A stretch of 64,000 nt of DNA from Acidimicrobiia bacterium (GTDB taxonomy: Bacteria; Actinomycetota; Acidimicrobiia; Acidimicrobiales; Bin134), in assembly GCA_009842675.1 (NCBI GenBank), contig VYEX01000020.1:25021-89020 (forward strand). The letters run 5' to 3'. Of this stretch, positions 54,190 to 63,577 are shown in pieces (position 1 is the stretch's first letter; every line of letters starts with the position of its first letter). Below the pieces are notes generated by a model. The model did not search any database, was not told where the DNA came from, and saw only the letters and a list, made by a program, of their open reading frames with translations. The position numbers and the translations under genes are program-made.

Positions 54190-56568
54190 CTAGCTGATAT
54201 CAACCGCGGTGGCAATGATTGACCGGCGGTCGTAGGAGGCCGTGTCTCCGGTCAGTTCCACCGTTGCTTCCCTCACATTGGGGTCGAGGGACGAGCCGCC
54301 GATTCGGAAGGTGAATGTTCCCGGCTCAGTGGCTAAAGCCATGTCGAGGCCGTGGAAGGACAATCGGCTGGGGTGGACGGTGAAGGTCACGGTGCGGGTC
54401 TCCCCGGCTGGGATGGCAACTCGGGCGAAACCGATTAGCTCGCGGATTGGCCGAGCTACAGAAGCGACTTCGTCGGTCGCATAGAGCTGTACGACCTCGT
54501 CACCGTCGTGTTGGCCTTTGTTGGCGACAGGAACCGAAATCGTGGTGACTTCGGTTGTCGAACCGGCCACCACCGAAGGCTCGCCATATTCGAATGTGGT
54601 GTACGACAGACCGTGGCCGAACCAGTAGAGCGCGTCGGTGTCGCGGTCGACGTAGCTGCCATAGAATTCCGACCGATCGCCGCGCCGCCGCATGTCGTGG
54701 TGAAGCGGGATCTGCCCGACATGAAGGGGAAGCGTGACCGGGAGGCGGCCCGACGGATTCACCCCGCCGGTCAGCACTTGGGCGATGGCCGATCCGCCTT
54801 CTTCGCCGGGAAGGATCGACCACATGAGGGCGTTGGCAGCCGCAGACTCGGCACCGAGGGTGTGGACCCGGCCGCTGATCACCACAACCACCATCGGTGT
54901 GCCGGTGGCCGCTATTCGAGCCACCAACTGCGACTGCACACCGGGAAGGCCGAGGTCGGTGGCATCACGGGCTTCCCCAACGGTCGCATCAGCAACCAGC
55001 CCGGAGCGGGCGCCCACGCACACAATGGCTACATCGGCCGACGCTGCGGCCGCGACCGCTTCCTCGATGCCGGATGCGTCGTCGCCGTCATCGGCGCACC
55101 CCACAGCATGGATGACCTCGGCGTCAGGCAGCGCAGCCCGCAACCCGGCCAGCGGCGTCACATGGGGGGTGAAGTGCGGTCCCGGGGAGAACGTGCCCCC
55201 GGCTTCGGGCAGCTGGTCGACCCCCTGCTCCATCCCGAGGGCCTCCATGGCCTCGAGCATCTCTGCACTGCGGTTCAGGTATATGATCTCCAGGTGGGTC
55301 GGATAGTGGTAGTCGCCCTGGAGGAGACGGGGATCGTCGGCGTGGGGGCCGATGACTGCCAGCTTTGAGATCGACGCGTTGAGGGGTAGCACGCCATCGT
55401 TCTTAAGCAGGATCACTCCTTCAGCCGCGGCTCGGTGGGCCAATGCTCGCTGGTCAGGAGTGTCGAAGACCGCTAGCGCGGCATCAGCATCGACATAGGG
55501 GTTCTCGAACAGGCCGAGCTGGATCTTCTGGGCAAGCACTCGGGCACAGGACTCATCGATGATTGACTCGTCGATTCGACCTTCTCGAACTGCGTTTGGC
55601 AGGTGCTTGTAGCAGTCGAGTGCTGGCAGCTCGATATCGAGTCCCGCACTGAGCGCTTGGATGGCTGACTCAGCGGGATCTGCGGCGGTCATGTGGTTGA
55701 AGTGCAACTGCATAACCGCGAAGTAGTCGGCCACCACCGTGCCGGCAAAACCCAGCTCACCCCGCAGGAGATCAGTGAGCATCGCCCGGCTGGCCGCCAC
55801 GGGCACTCCGTCGATGGACGAGTAGCTGTTCATTATCGACGCCAATCCAGCCTCGCGGATAGCGGCTGCGAACGGCTCGGCGTAGACCTCGCGAAGCTCC
55901 CTATCGCCGAGATGAACCGGCGCCTGGTTGCGGCCGCCCAGGGAGTACCCGTAGCCCAGGAAGTGCTTGCCGGTACACACCACACCGTTGGCCAAATCGT
56001 CAGTCTGGAGCCCTTTCACATAGGCAACGCCCACCCGGGCGCACAGCTCGGGGGACTCTCCATAGGTCTCTTCCACCCGGCCCCACCGGGGGTCCCGGGC
56101 GACATCTAAAACAGGGGAGAGATTGTGACGGGCTCCGACTGCGGTCATTTGGGTGCGTATCACCTCGGCGACTTCGGCCATCAGGTTCACATCCCAGGTG
56201 GCGGCCAAGCCCAGCCCCTGGGGGAAGGTGGTGGCCCCGCGGTGAAGGAATCCGCCGACCCCCTCCTCATGGATCACCGCAGGGATTCCCAGTCGGGTGC
56301 GCTCTACCAGCACTTGCTGGATGTCATTGCCGAGTTGTGCTGATTCGTTGGCCAGCAGGCCGGTGCTCGCACCAATGCGGGTCACTTGGCCGATCCCGTC
56401 GGCCAGTTGCTCCGCCGCATGGTCAGGATCGAAGGCCTCGTCCTGTACCAGCGCGGTTAGCCAAACCGTCCCGAGCTGGGCCACCTTCTCCTCAAGCGTC
56501 ATGCGCCCCAGGAGATCGGCAACTCTGTCGTCGATGGCTGCGTTTGGATCCCGGTAGGTCTCAGTCAT
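54190..56568 (-). CDS. Glycoside hydrolase family 3 beta-glycosidase
   Basis: A 792-residue, three-domain exo-acting glycosidase. The N-terminal TIM-barrel-like domain carries HEEGVGGFLH, the Lys-His motif at 201-202 (GKHFLGYG) and catalytic nucleophile Asp281 (VVADYF). An alpha/beta sandwich spans about residues 380-600 and a fibronectin III-like C-terminal domain follows. There is no signal peptide, so it acts on imported oligosaccharides. The ATG at 56568 has GGAGAAAAGG upstream. It lies 21 nt after a VOC gene on the same strand. Sugar specificity is unresolved. Confidence 0.92.
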   Translation of the reverse strand: MTETYRDPNAAIDDRVADLLGRMTLEEKVAQLGTVWLTALVQDEAFDPDHAAEQLADGIGQVTRIGASTGLLANESAQLGNDIQQVLVERTRLGIPAVIHEEGVGGFLHRGATTFPQGLGLAATWDVNLMAEVAEVIRTQMTAVGARHNLSPVLDVARDPRWGRVEETYGESPELCARVGVAYVKGLQTDDLANGVVCTGKHFLGYGYSLGGRNQAPVHLGDRELREVYAEPFAAAIREAGLASIMNSYSSIDGVPVAASRAMLTDLLRGELGFAGTVVADYFAVMQLHFNHMTAADPAESAIQALSAGLDIELPALDCYKHLPNAVREGRIDESIIDESCARVLAQKIQLGLFENPYVDADAALAVFDTPDQRALAHRAAAEGVILLKNDGVLPLNASISKLAVIGPHADDPRLLQGDYHYPTHLEIIYLNRSAEMLEAMEALGMEQGVDQLPEAGGTFSPGPHFTPHVTPLAGLRAALPDAEVIHAVGCADDGDDASGIEEAVAAAASADVAIVCVGARSGLVADATVGEARDATDLGLPGVQSQLVARIAATGTPMVVVVISGRVHTLGAESAAANALMWSILPGEEGGSAIAQVLTGGVNPSGRLPVTLPLHVGQIPLHHDMRRRGDRSEFYGSYVDRDTDALYWFGHGLSYTTFEYGEPSVVAGSTTEVTTISVPVANKGQHDGDEVVQLYATDEVASVARPIRELIGFARVAIPAGETRTVTFTVHPSRLSFHGLDMALATEPGTFTFRIGGSSLDPNVREATVELTGDTASYDRRSIIATAVDIS

Positions 56569-56589
56569 GGCCTTTTCTCCTGGTGGCGC

Positions 56590-57009
56590 TCAGACCTTTT
56601 TCGGGTCGGGGATGCCGGGGCGGGTGCCCTCCTTGTGCTCGACGAATTCGATGAGATAGCCGTCGAAGTCCTTCACGTAGGCCATGATCACCGGCCAGCG
56701 GTCGAGATGGGTAGGTTCCATTACCGACTCGCAGCCCGCGTCCATAGCCCGTTGGTAGAGCCGCTCACAGTCACTCGTGTTGATGTAGATCTTCCACATT
56801 GCAGTGCCCATGTCGATGGGACCCTCATTGTCGAGGTGCTGAGCCAACTGGAGTCGGGACCCGCCGTGAGGCGACTGGATGACCGCCTCGAGGGCACCGG
56901 GAATCTCCAGGCGGTGCTGGAGCTCAAGCTCGCACACGTCCACCCAGAACTCGAGAGCTCGGTCCATGTCTTCGACGTTGATGCAGTATTGGGCGAGTAT
57001 TTGGGTCAT
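56590..57009 (-). CDS. VOC (glyoxalase/bleomycin-resistance) superfamily protein
   Basis: A 139-residue protein with two betaalphabetabetabeta units: YCINVEDMDRALEFWVDV at the start, and TSDCERLYQRAMDAGCES with VKDFDGYLIEFVEH in the second half. It is the size of a single VOC chain that dimerises. Metal ligands cannot be confidently assigned. It begins at ATG 57009 and heads a two-gene operon with the GH3 enzyme. A role in sugar-derived ketoaldehyde handling is only a guess. Confidence 0.78.
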   Translation of the reverse strand: MTQILAQYCINVEDMDRALEFWVDVCELELQHRLEIPGALEAVIQSPHGGSRLQLAQHLDNEGPIDMGTAMWKIYINTSDCERLYQRAMDAGCESVMEPTHLDRWPVIMAYVKDFDGYLIEFVEHKEGTRPGIPDPKKV

Positions 57010-57126
57010 AACGGCCTCCTTGATCGCAACGGTGGCGGGCTACTCGTGATTGCCGGTGTGACAGTACAGTGTGGAACGGCGCTCACGTTGGCGTAAGCAA
57101 GCCGCAATTCAAGAGGGAGGCGACCC

Positions 57127-58416
57127 ATGCCCAGCCCCGTAGCAGGCGTAGACCAGAGCAACGCCCCTTACATCATCGTCTCATCCGACACCCATGCCGG
57201 GCTGTTCGTCGAGGATTATCGGGAATACCTCGAGTCGGCGCTCCACCCCGAGTTCGACGAGTGGCTGGTCACCCGCCACCAGCATCGTGCCATGGTCGAG
57301 GAACTCAACGGCGAATATGTCGAGCAGTGGGAGCGCGAGAACGAGATCGGATTGAAGGGCGCCTTTGACCCGGAGATCCGCGACAAAACCCTTGATGCCG
57401 ACGGTGTCGCCGGGGAGATCATCTTCGCCGACGGCGACGCGGTCACCGGAATTGAGGCCCCGCCGTTCGGAGCAGGTCTATCAGCTGGACAGATCACCGA
57501 CTCGCGGCGCGCTTGGGCCGGAGCCCGGGCCCACAACCGCTGGCTTGAGGAGTTCTGCGCCACCAATCCGCCCCGCCGGGCCGGAGTCGCCCTGGTGCCG
57601 ATCACCCACGGTATCGACGAGGCGGTGAAGGAGATCGAGGCGCTGGCCGGCAAGCCCGGCATCAGGGGCGTCATGATCCCCACCATGTGGCATGAGCATC
57701 CTTCGTATGGCCACGACAGCTACGACCCGGTGTGGGCTGCTTGTGCCGAGGCCGGACTGGTGGTGCACACCCACTCCGGAGAAGCCGACACGCCGTCCTA
57801 CAACGAGAACATGGCCCAATACATGCTCGAGGTGGCGTTCTGGACCCACCGACCCCTCTGGCAGCTCCTGTTCTCCGGGGCCTTCGACCGCCATCCGAAC
57901 CTGCGCTACGCGCCGGTGGAGTGCGGCTCGTGGTGGTTGGGCGATCTGCTGTTCAAGGCCGATGCAATGTTCGGCGGGCGCAACTGGAAGGTGAAGAAGA
58001 TGAGCTCGCGCACTACGGGGCTCATCCAGAGGCTGCCGTCGGAGTACATCGGCAGCAATGTGTTCATCGGTGCTTCCACCATGAGCAAGGTGGAGCTGCG
58101 GCGGCGCTACATGAACGGCGTTGACGCGCTGATGTGGGGCACCGACTACCCCCATCCCGAGGGAAGCTGGCCCAACACTATTGAGCGTCTCGAAACTGAC
58201 TTCCAGGAGATACCGGTCGAGGAAACCCGCTTGTTGCTCGGGCTAAACGCGGTGCGGTGTTACGACCTAGACATAGACGGGCTGTCGAACATTGCCAGCC
58301 AAATTGGCCCGACTCCCGAGCAGCTCAACCAAGACCTCGGCCTGCGGACCGACCCCAATGCCATACGCGAGGCCCGGTTCTGGTTCGACGACTACAACAT
58401 CGAGTGGCCTGATTGA
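57127..58416 (+). CDS. Amidohydrolase (Amidohydro_2 type)
   Basis: A 429-residue TIM-barrel metal hydrolase of a form common in actinobacteria. The HxH-type first strand is SSDTHAGL. GVMIPTMWHEHP and VVHTHSGEAD are barrel segments and the C-terminal strand gives MWGTDYPHPEGSWPN with the catalytic Asp. Relatives include gamma-resorcylate/2-amino-3-carboxymuconate decarboxylase-like enzymes. Note that the first strand has only one clear His (DTH), as in many of this clade. AGGGAGG precedes the ATG at 57127. Confidence 0.8.
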   Translation: MPSPVAGVDQSNAPYIIVSSDTHAGLFVEDYREYLESALHPEFDEWLVTRHQHRAMVEELNGEYVEQWERENEIGLKGAFDPEIRDKTLDADGVAGEIIFADGDAVTGIEAPPFGAGLSAGQITDSRRAWAGARAHNRWLEEFCATNPPRRAGVALVPITHGIDEAVKEIEALAGKPGIRGVMIPTMWHEHPSYGHDSYDPVWAACAEAGLVVHTHSGEADTPSYNENMAQYMLEVAFWTHRPLWQLLFSGAFDRHPNLRYAPVECGSWWLGDLLFKADAMFGGRNWKVKKMSSRTTGLIQRLPSEYIGSNVFIGASTMSKVELRRRYMNGVDALMWGTDYPHPEGSWPNTIERLETDFQEIPVEETRLLLGLNAVRCYDLDIDGLSNIASQIGPTPEQLNQDLGLRTDPNAIREARFWFDDYNIEWPD

Positions 58417-58449
58417 TCCAATCGAAGCGGTTGCGCTTCTAATTCTTGA

Positions 58450-59631
58450 ATGAGCCGCCTGGAATTCGATCGGGCTGACAGTAGGGCCCTTCGGGCAGTC
58501 GCCGTTCAATTCTTTGTCAACGGCGCATTGTTTGCATCGTTCGTCCCCCGGTTGCCCGAAATACGAGACCGGGTGGAGATTTCGGTAGCTGGCGTGGGTG
58601 CTTTGTTGTCCATCGCCGGCGTGTTCGGCTTGGCGGGAAGCGCGGTCGTTGGACACGCAATTTCGCGGTTCGGTACTCGCGCGGTGATGGTTGGTGCTGG
58701 GGGATTGCTGGCGATGTCTTTGTCGGTAGTAGGGCTGGCTGCCACGCCTGCACTGCTGTTGGTGGGGTTGGCGGCGATGATGGTTTTCGACGTCATGGTC
58801 GACGTTGCCATGAACATGCAGGGTTCATGGCTGAGCGCCCGACGGCACGCACCGGTGATGAACCGGCTCCACGGCCTGTGGAGCTTGGGCGCTCTCGTTG
58901 GAGGAGCAGTCTCTTCGCGAGTTGCCGCAGCTGAGGTTTCGCTCACCGCGCATCTACTGGTCGCGGCCATGGTGCTGCTGGCCTTGCTCGGGTTTGTCGG
59001 GCCGGGACTTCTTCGAGTTGACGAAACGCCTGAGCCAACACCCGAAGTGGGCAAAAAAACAGCTATTGCCCAGCGAAGCCTCAAGACCCTGGCCCTCTTC
59101 GTGGTGGTTGGGTTCTCAGCTGCGGCGATGGAGTCGACTTCCTTTGACTGGGCCGCGTTTCGCCTCACCGACGATTTAGGCACTTCAGCAGGTTTCGCGG
59201 CCCTCGGCTACGTGGCGGTGATGGGGGGCATGACCGCGGCGCGATTTGCCGGCGACTGGGCCAGCGTCCGCTTGTGCAACAGCAGGCTATTAACGCTGTC
59301 GGCCTCCATGGCTGGCACTGGGCTGGCAGTGGCGTCGCTGGTGCCGAATCGATATGTCATTGTGGCCGGCTATGTCGCGGCCGGGCTCGGGATTGCCGCG
59401 TTGCTTCCCTCGGTGTACGACGCGGCGGCAAAGCGTCCCGGCCGGCCAGGGGCAGGGCTCGGCGCGCTTACCGGTGGACTGCGCACCGCCATCCTGGTCA
59501 TCCCCTTCGTCATCGGAAGTATCGCCGGTACGGGGCTAGACATCGGCGGCGCGGTGGCGATCGTGGCGCTTCCTGCCACCGTGATCTTCCTGTCGACATC
59601 AGCGAGAGTGCGTGTGGCTGCCCAAAATTAG
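58450..59631 (+). CDS. Major facilitator superfamily transporter
   Basis: A 393-residue integral membrane protein with about twelve hydrophobic segments. The MFS loop-2/3 signature appears as SRFGTRAVMVGAG after the second helix. The N terminus has FVNGALFASFVPRLPEIRDR, similar to the ydhP/sugar-efflux branch. The substrate is unknown; the location between an amidohydrolase and the HpsN-like dehydrogenase leaves import or efflux open. It starts at ATG 58450. Confidence 0.85.
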   Translation: MSRLEFDRADSRALRAVAVQFFVNGALFASFVPRLPEIRDRVEISVAGVGALLSIAGVFGLAGSAVVGHAISRFGTRAVMVGAGGLLAMSLSVVGLAATPALLLVGLAAMMVFDVMVDVAMNMQGSWLSARRHAPVMNRLHGLWSLGALVGGAVSSRVAAAEVSLTAHLLVAAMVLLALLGFVGPGLLRVDETPEPTPEVGKKTAIAQRSLKTLALFVVVGFSAAAMESTSFDWAAFRLTDDLGTSAGFAALGYVAVMGGMTAARFAGDWASVRLCNSRLLTLSASMAGTGLAVASLVPNRYVIVAGYVAAGLGIAALLPSVYDAAAKRPGRPGAGLGALTGGLRTAILVIPFVIGSIAGTGLDIGGAVAIVALPATVIFLSTSARVRVAAQN

Positions 59632-59679
59632 GGGCCAATCCAGGGGAAGAGGGGCTCATTGCTATGGAGCCCTCCGACG

Positions 59680-59708
59680 TTGACAGCTTGACGACGCATT
59701 CATAAGGT
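59680..59708 (+). promoter_or_regulatory. Promoter upstream of the HpsN-like dehydrogenase
   Basis: TTGACA (59680-59685) and TAAGGT (59703-59708) are separated by 17 bp. It is the only region here with a near-consensus -35. The TSS would be around 59715, leaving a leader of about 46 nt before the ATG. Confidence 0.5.
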
Positions 59709-59760
59709 CTCGAATCGTGGGGACACGCTCGTCGGTCTCAATCGACATCGCGGAAGTCCA

Positions 59761-61044
59761 ATGGCTGAGATCCTGAAGGACGCGGCGGCCAAGAGCGCTC
59801 ACGGCACCGATCCAGAATTGGCTGAGCGCGTCCGTCTCCTGATCGCTGACATTGAAGTCGGCGGCGAAGCCGCGGTGAGAGAGATGTCCCGCGAATTCGA
59901 CAGCTGGGCGCCCGAGGAATTCCAGTTGACCCCCGAGCGAATCGAGGAGGTCATTGCTGGCGTCGACCTGGGCACCCTCGACGACATCCGCTTTGCCCAA
60001 ACCCAGATTCGGAACTTTGCCCAAGCCCAGCTCGACTCAATCGGCGACACCGAGGTCGAGACCATGCCTGGAGTGGTATTGGGCCACAAGAGCATCCCGG
60101 TCGGGTCTGTCGGCGCCTACGTGCCAGGCGGGCGCTATCCGATGGTGGCATCCGCCCACATGAGCGTTCTTACCGCCAAGGTTGCCGGAGTGCCGAGGGT
60201 CGCGGCCTGCACGCCTCCGATCAACGGGGGAGTGCCCGCTGAGACGGTTGCGGCCATGCATTTGGCCGGTGCCGATGAGATCTACCTCCTGGGAGGGGTC
60301 CAGGCGGTTGCGTCCCTTGCGCTGGGCACCGAGTTCGTCGATCCCGTTGACGTTCTGGTCGGTCCCGGAAACGCCTTTGTGGCGGAGGCCAAGCGACAGC
60401 TCTACGGCAGAGTCGGGATCGATCTTCCGGCGGGCCCCACCGAAACGCTGCTGTTGGCCGACGACACCGTGGACGGCGAGATCTGTGCCACTGATCTTTT
60501 GGGCCAAGCCGAGCACGGTCCAACCTCACCCGCCGTGTTGCTCACCACCTCCCGCGATCTCGGGCTTGAGACTCTTGCTGAAGTTGATCGCCAGCTCGAA
60601 ATCCTGCCCACCGCTGACATCGCCTCACAGGCGTGGGCTGACTACGGGCGGGTCATCGTCTGCGAGGACAAGGCCGAGATGCTGGCCATGGCGAATGACC
60701 TTGCGTTCGAGCACGTGCAGGTCATGACCTCCGACGACGACTACTTCTTGGAGAACATGACGAACTATGGCGCCCTCTTTCTGGGCCCGATGACCAATGT
60801 GTCCTACGGCGACAAGGTGATCGGCACCAACCACACGCTGCCCACCCAGGGCGCGGCTCGATACACCGGCGGCCTCTGGGTTGGGAAATTCATCAAGACC
60901 GTTACCTACCAGCGGGTCACCGACCCGGAATCGAGCGTCCTCATCGGGGAATACTGCAGTCGGCTGTGTGCGATTGAGAACTTCGCCGGGCATCAGGCTC
61001 AAGCTGACATCAGAGTCAAACGCTACGGCGGAACCGCGTCTTGA
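59761..61044 (+). CDS. Histidinol dehydrogenase family protein, sulfopropanediol-dehydrogenase-like
   Basis: A 427-residue NAD-linked dehydrogenase with the HisD fold. The nucleotide/substrate segments [12 protein letters not shown] and [18 protein letters not shown], the metal-site QAEHGP, and the catalytic FEHVQV plus GTNHTLPT are present. The combination [24 protein letters not shown] is typical of the HpsN/3-sulfopropanediol dehydrogenase subfamily rather than true HisD. No other his genes are nearby. Its stop overlaps an aldose epimerase start (TTGA). Sulfonate catabolism is therefore plausible but unproved. Confidence 0.8.
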   Translation: MAEILKDAAAKSAHGTDPELAERVRLLIADIEVGGEAAVREMSREFDSWAPEEFQLTPERIEEVIAGVDLGTLDDIRFAQTQIRNFAQAQLDSIGDTEVETMPGVVLGHKSIPVGSVGAYVPGGRYPMVASAHMSVLTAKVAGVPRVAACTPPINGGVPAETVAAMHLAGADEIYLLGGVQAVASLALGTEFVDPVDVLVGPGNAFVAEAKRQLYGRVGIDLPAGPTETLLLADDTVDGEICATDLLGQAEHGPTSPAVLLTTSRDLGLETLAEVDRQLEILPTADIASQAWADYGRVIVCEDKAEMLAMANDLAFEHVQVMTSDDDYFLENMTNYGALFLGPMTNVSYGDKVIGTNHTLPTQGAARYTGGLWVGKFIKTVTYQRVTDPESSVLIGEYCSRLCAIENFAGHQAQADIRVKRYGGTAS

Positions 61045-61802
61045 AACCGACGGTGCGGCTCGACCCCGGGAGCGGCGGTCGGGTTGCTTCACTGGAGTTG
61101 GACGGGGTTGAGTTGCTTGCCCCGCGCCATGGTGACGATTGGTTGACGTGGGGGTGCTATCCCATGGCGCCCTGGGCGGGGCGTGTCCGAGACGGCCGGT
61201 TCGAGTTCGACGGCGAGCAGTACCAACTGGAGTTGGATCTGCCCCCGCATGCCATTCACGGGGTGGGGTATCGATCGGAGTGGAAGGCCGCAGGTCCTGG
61301 GGCGCTGCATCTGGACCTGAAGGGTCTGTGGACGTTCGGGGGTTGGGTAGAACAGAGGGTTGACCTAACTGACCAGTCCCTGGTCCTATCCATGTCGGTG
61401 CAAGCGGCTCAGCGAATGCCGGTAATGGCCGGCTGGCACCCGTGCTTTCGCCGCCAATTGTCACGAGGCGGCCAGGCCGAGCTTTTGTTTAGCGGCGGGT
61501 ACATGTGGCAGCGAGACGATGCAGGGATCCCGACGGGGGAGCGAATACCGGTTCCTCCGGGCCCATGGGACGACTGCTTTGGCGACGTTGCCGACCCTCC
61601 AGTGGTGCGCTGGCCGGGCTTCGGGTTGATACGGCTGGAATCCAACATGACATCGTGGGTGGTGTACGACGAGCGAACCGATCTGGTGTGCGTGGAACCG
61701 CTAAGCGACGCGCCCGATGCGTTCAACCGCGACCCTGCGATTCTCGAACCGGGGGAGACGTTGGAAGTATGGATGAAGATCTCTTGGGACCTTGAGCAAT
61801 GA
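61041..61802 (+). CDS. Aldose 1-epimerase family protein
   Basis: A 253-residue mutarotase-fold protein that would interconvert alpha and beta anomers of a sugar. [20 protein letters not shown] is the typical early loop with Arg. [11 protein letters not shown] carries the first conserved His and [10 protein letters not shown] the second. [13 protein letters not shown] includes the catalytic Glu. The TTG start overlaps the HpsN-like stop (TTGA) and the protein's own stop overlaps the next ATG, forming a coupled trio. Confidence 0.83.
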   Translation: MKPTVRLDPGSGGRVASLELDGVELLAPRHGDDWLTWGCYPMAPWAGRVRDGRFEFDGEQYQLELDLPPHAIHGVGYRSEWKAAGPGALHLDLKGLWTFGGWVEQRVDLTDQSLVLSMSVQAAQRMPVMAGWHPCFRRQLSRGGQAELLFSGGYMWQRDDAGIPTGERIPVPPGPWDDCFGDVADPPVVRWPGFGLIRLESNMTSWVVYDERTDLVCVEPLSDAPDAFNRDPAILEPGETLEVWMKISWDLEQ

Positions 61803-62596
61803 GCACCGATCCCAAACGGCGGCTGGCTGCTGAGCTTTATGGGACGCCGTCAGATGAGCTGCCCGGTGTTCTGGCAGCAGGGGATGGCGATGTGACGGCG
61901 GTCTTTGTGTCGCTGTCGGCCAGAGACTCCGACGGACGCGATGCGGAATATTTGGAGTGGCACACCCTCGACCATCGGGCCGAACAGCATCGGCTGCCCA
62001 GACTCCGCGGCTCGCTGCGGTTCGTGTCCACACCGGAGTGCCGCTCGGCCCGAGCTGCGGTCGACCCTCGATACGAGGCCACCGATCACGTCATGGCGTA
62101 TCTGTTTGCCGACCAAGCCCCTATGGACGCGTTCTATGGACTGGGAGAGGAGCTCTTCAAAGCAGGCCGGATGCAGCACCGACTGCCCGCGGTGGAAGGT
62201 GATCTGTACCTGTTGCGTGGCAAGGCGGCAGCACCAAGAGCGGTGGCTGGTGCCGATGTCCTCCCGTGGCGTCCCGCACGTGGGCTGTATCTGCTCATCG
62301 AGCTTGGAGCAGCCAGGCCCGACCATCTAGTTGAGATTGATGGCATTGCCGGCGTGTGGTGGGCAGCTACAGATTCAGAGGAGATTGAGAGCCGGCATTG
62401 GTTCGGCTCTCTCACATCAGCTGCCGAGGGGGTGAAGCAAGTCAGTCTGTGCTTCACCGATGGAGACCCGATCGACGTTGCCAAGCGATTAGAGCCGGTC
62501 TTGAAGGAGCGATGGGCTGACGGCTCAGCTAAACCCTTGCTGGCCGCGCCCTTCCACACGGTCATCCCTTACGAGTGGGATCGCCACCTGCCCTGA
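61799..62596 (+). CDS. EthD/Dabb-like protein of unknown function
   Basis: A 265-residue protein in which only YLEWHTLDHRAEQHRLPRL and the spaced strand GSLRFVSTPE suggest an EthD-like dimeric alpha-beta barrel, possibly duplicated. The second half repeats a strand pattern around RGLYLLIELG. No catalytic residue can be assigned. The ATG at 61799 overlaps the aldose epimerase stop by four bases, so it shares that operon. Confidence 0.5.
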   Translation: MSTDPKRRLAAELYGTPSDELPGVLAAGDGDVTAVFVSLSARDSDGRDAEYLEWHTLDHRAEQHRLPRLRGSLRFVSTPECRSARAAVDPRYEATDHVMAYLFADQAPMDAFYGLGEELFKAGRMQHRLPAVEGDLYLLRGKAAAPRAVAGADVLPWRPARGLYLLIELGAARPDHLVEIDGIAGVWWAATDSEEIESRHWFGSLTSAAEGVKQVSLCFTDGDPIDVAKRLEPVLKERWADGSAKPLLAAPFHTVIPYEWDRHLP

Positions 62597-62697
62597 CCTC
62601 AAGCAGTAGAAAAACTGGACGCCATTGGCTGAGAGCAGGTGTCCGCATGTTCCGCCGGAGACATCGTGCGTCTGATTTGTACGCGCAGTGGCACCGT

Positions 62698-62703
62698 TAG
62701 ATT
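62698..62703 (+). promoter_or_regulatory. Candidate -10 box of the enoyl-CoA hydratase gene
   Basis: TAGATT ends 8 nt before the ATG at 62712, with no ribosome-binding site between. Another instance of the leaderless pattern. Confidence 0.45.
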
Positions 62704-62711
62704 GGGGCCTC

Positions 62712-63566
62712 ATGAGCGACAACTACGTCTTGTACAGCACTGATGGGACCGTTGCGACGATCACCCTGAATCGTCCTGAGTATCTGAATGCCATTGTCCG
62801 TCCTATGTGGACGCAGCTCGACCACTTCATTGCGGAGGCAAACCGTGATCCGGAGATCAAGGTGATCGTGTTGCGGGGCGCGGGGCGGGCGTTTTGCGCC
62901 GGGTTCGACTTCGGTGCCGACGGCGATATGGCCGCTGTGCGCAGCGAGGGCCGGGATTGGGACCCAGGACGTGATGCCATCGGCGTCACCAATCGCTGGG
63001 ATGCCCCGGTGCCAAACTTCATGGGCCTCTGGTCGAGCCCGAAGCCGACCATTGCCCAGGTGCACGGTTGGTGCGTGGGAGGCGGCTCAGACATGGCCCT
63101 CTCGGCCGACCTCGTTATCGCGGCGGAGGACGCCCAGATCGGCACGCCGTACTCCCGGATGTGGGGCTGCTACCTGACCGCCATGTGGGTGTACCGGCTC
63201 GGGCTGGCCAAGGCCAAGGAGTACGCCTTGACCGGCAAGCCGCTCTCGGGGGCCGAAGCAGCCGAGGTTGAACTCATCAACCAGGCAGTCCCGGCTGATC
63301 AACTCGATAAGACCGTGGCGGAGTTGGCCGGGCAGCTGTCGAGCATCCCGGCAACGCAGTTAGCGGCCATGAAAATGGTCGTCAATCAGGCGTACGAGTC
63401 GATGGGATTGAGGAACTCGCAGATCATCGGTTCGCTCCTCGATGGGGCGATGCGCAACACCCCCGAAGCCCTCGCGTTCATCGACAAGGCCATGACCGAG
63501 GGCGTGCCTGCTGCGGTAGCTCAGCGCGACGGCCCCTTTGGCGATTACAGCCAGCGCAAGAAGTAG
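62712..63566 (+). CDS. Enoyl-CoA hydratase/isomerase family protein
   Basis: A 284-residue crotonase-fold protein. GAGRAFCAGFDFGADGD forms the first oxyanion-hole strand and WCVGGGSDMALSADLVIAA the second, as in enoyl-CoA hydratases and isomerases of fatty acid or sterol breakdown. The catalytic Glu pair cannot be confirmed by eye. The frame opens at 62688, but MSDNYVLYSTDGTVATITL at 62712 is the natural start. Confidence 0.85.
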   Translation: MSDNYVLYSTDGTVATITLNRPEYLNAIVRPMWTQLDHFIAEANRDPEIKVIVLRGAGRAFCAGFDFGADGDMAAVRSEGRDWDPGRDAIGVTNRWDAPVPNFMGLWSSPKPTIAQVHGWCVGGGSDMALSADLVIAAEDAQIGTPYSRMWGCYLTAMWVYRLGLAKAKEYALTGKPLSGAEAAEVELINQAVPADQLDKTVAELAGQLSSIPATQLAAMKMVVNQAYESMGLRNSQIIGSLLDGAMRNTPEALAFIDKAMTEGVPAAVAQRDGPFGDYSQRKK

Positions 63567-63577
63567 GTGGAGCCGAT

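Noticed and set aside
59761..61044. Histidine biosynthesis hisD
   Set aside because: The protein has the sulfopropanediol-dehydrogenase-like sequence pattern and no other his genes are adjacent.
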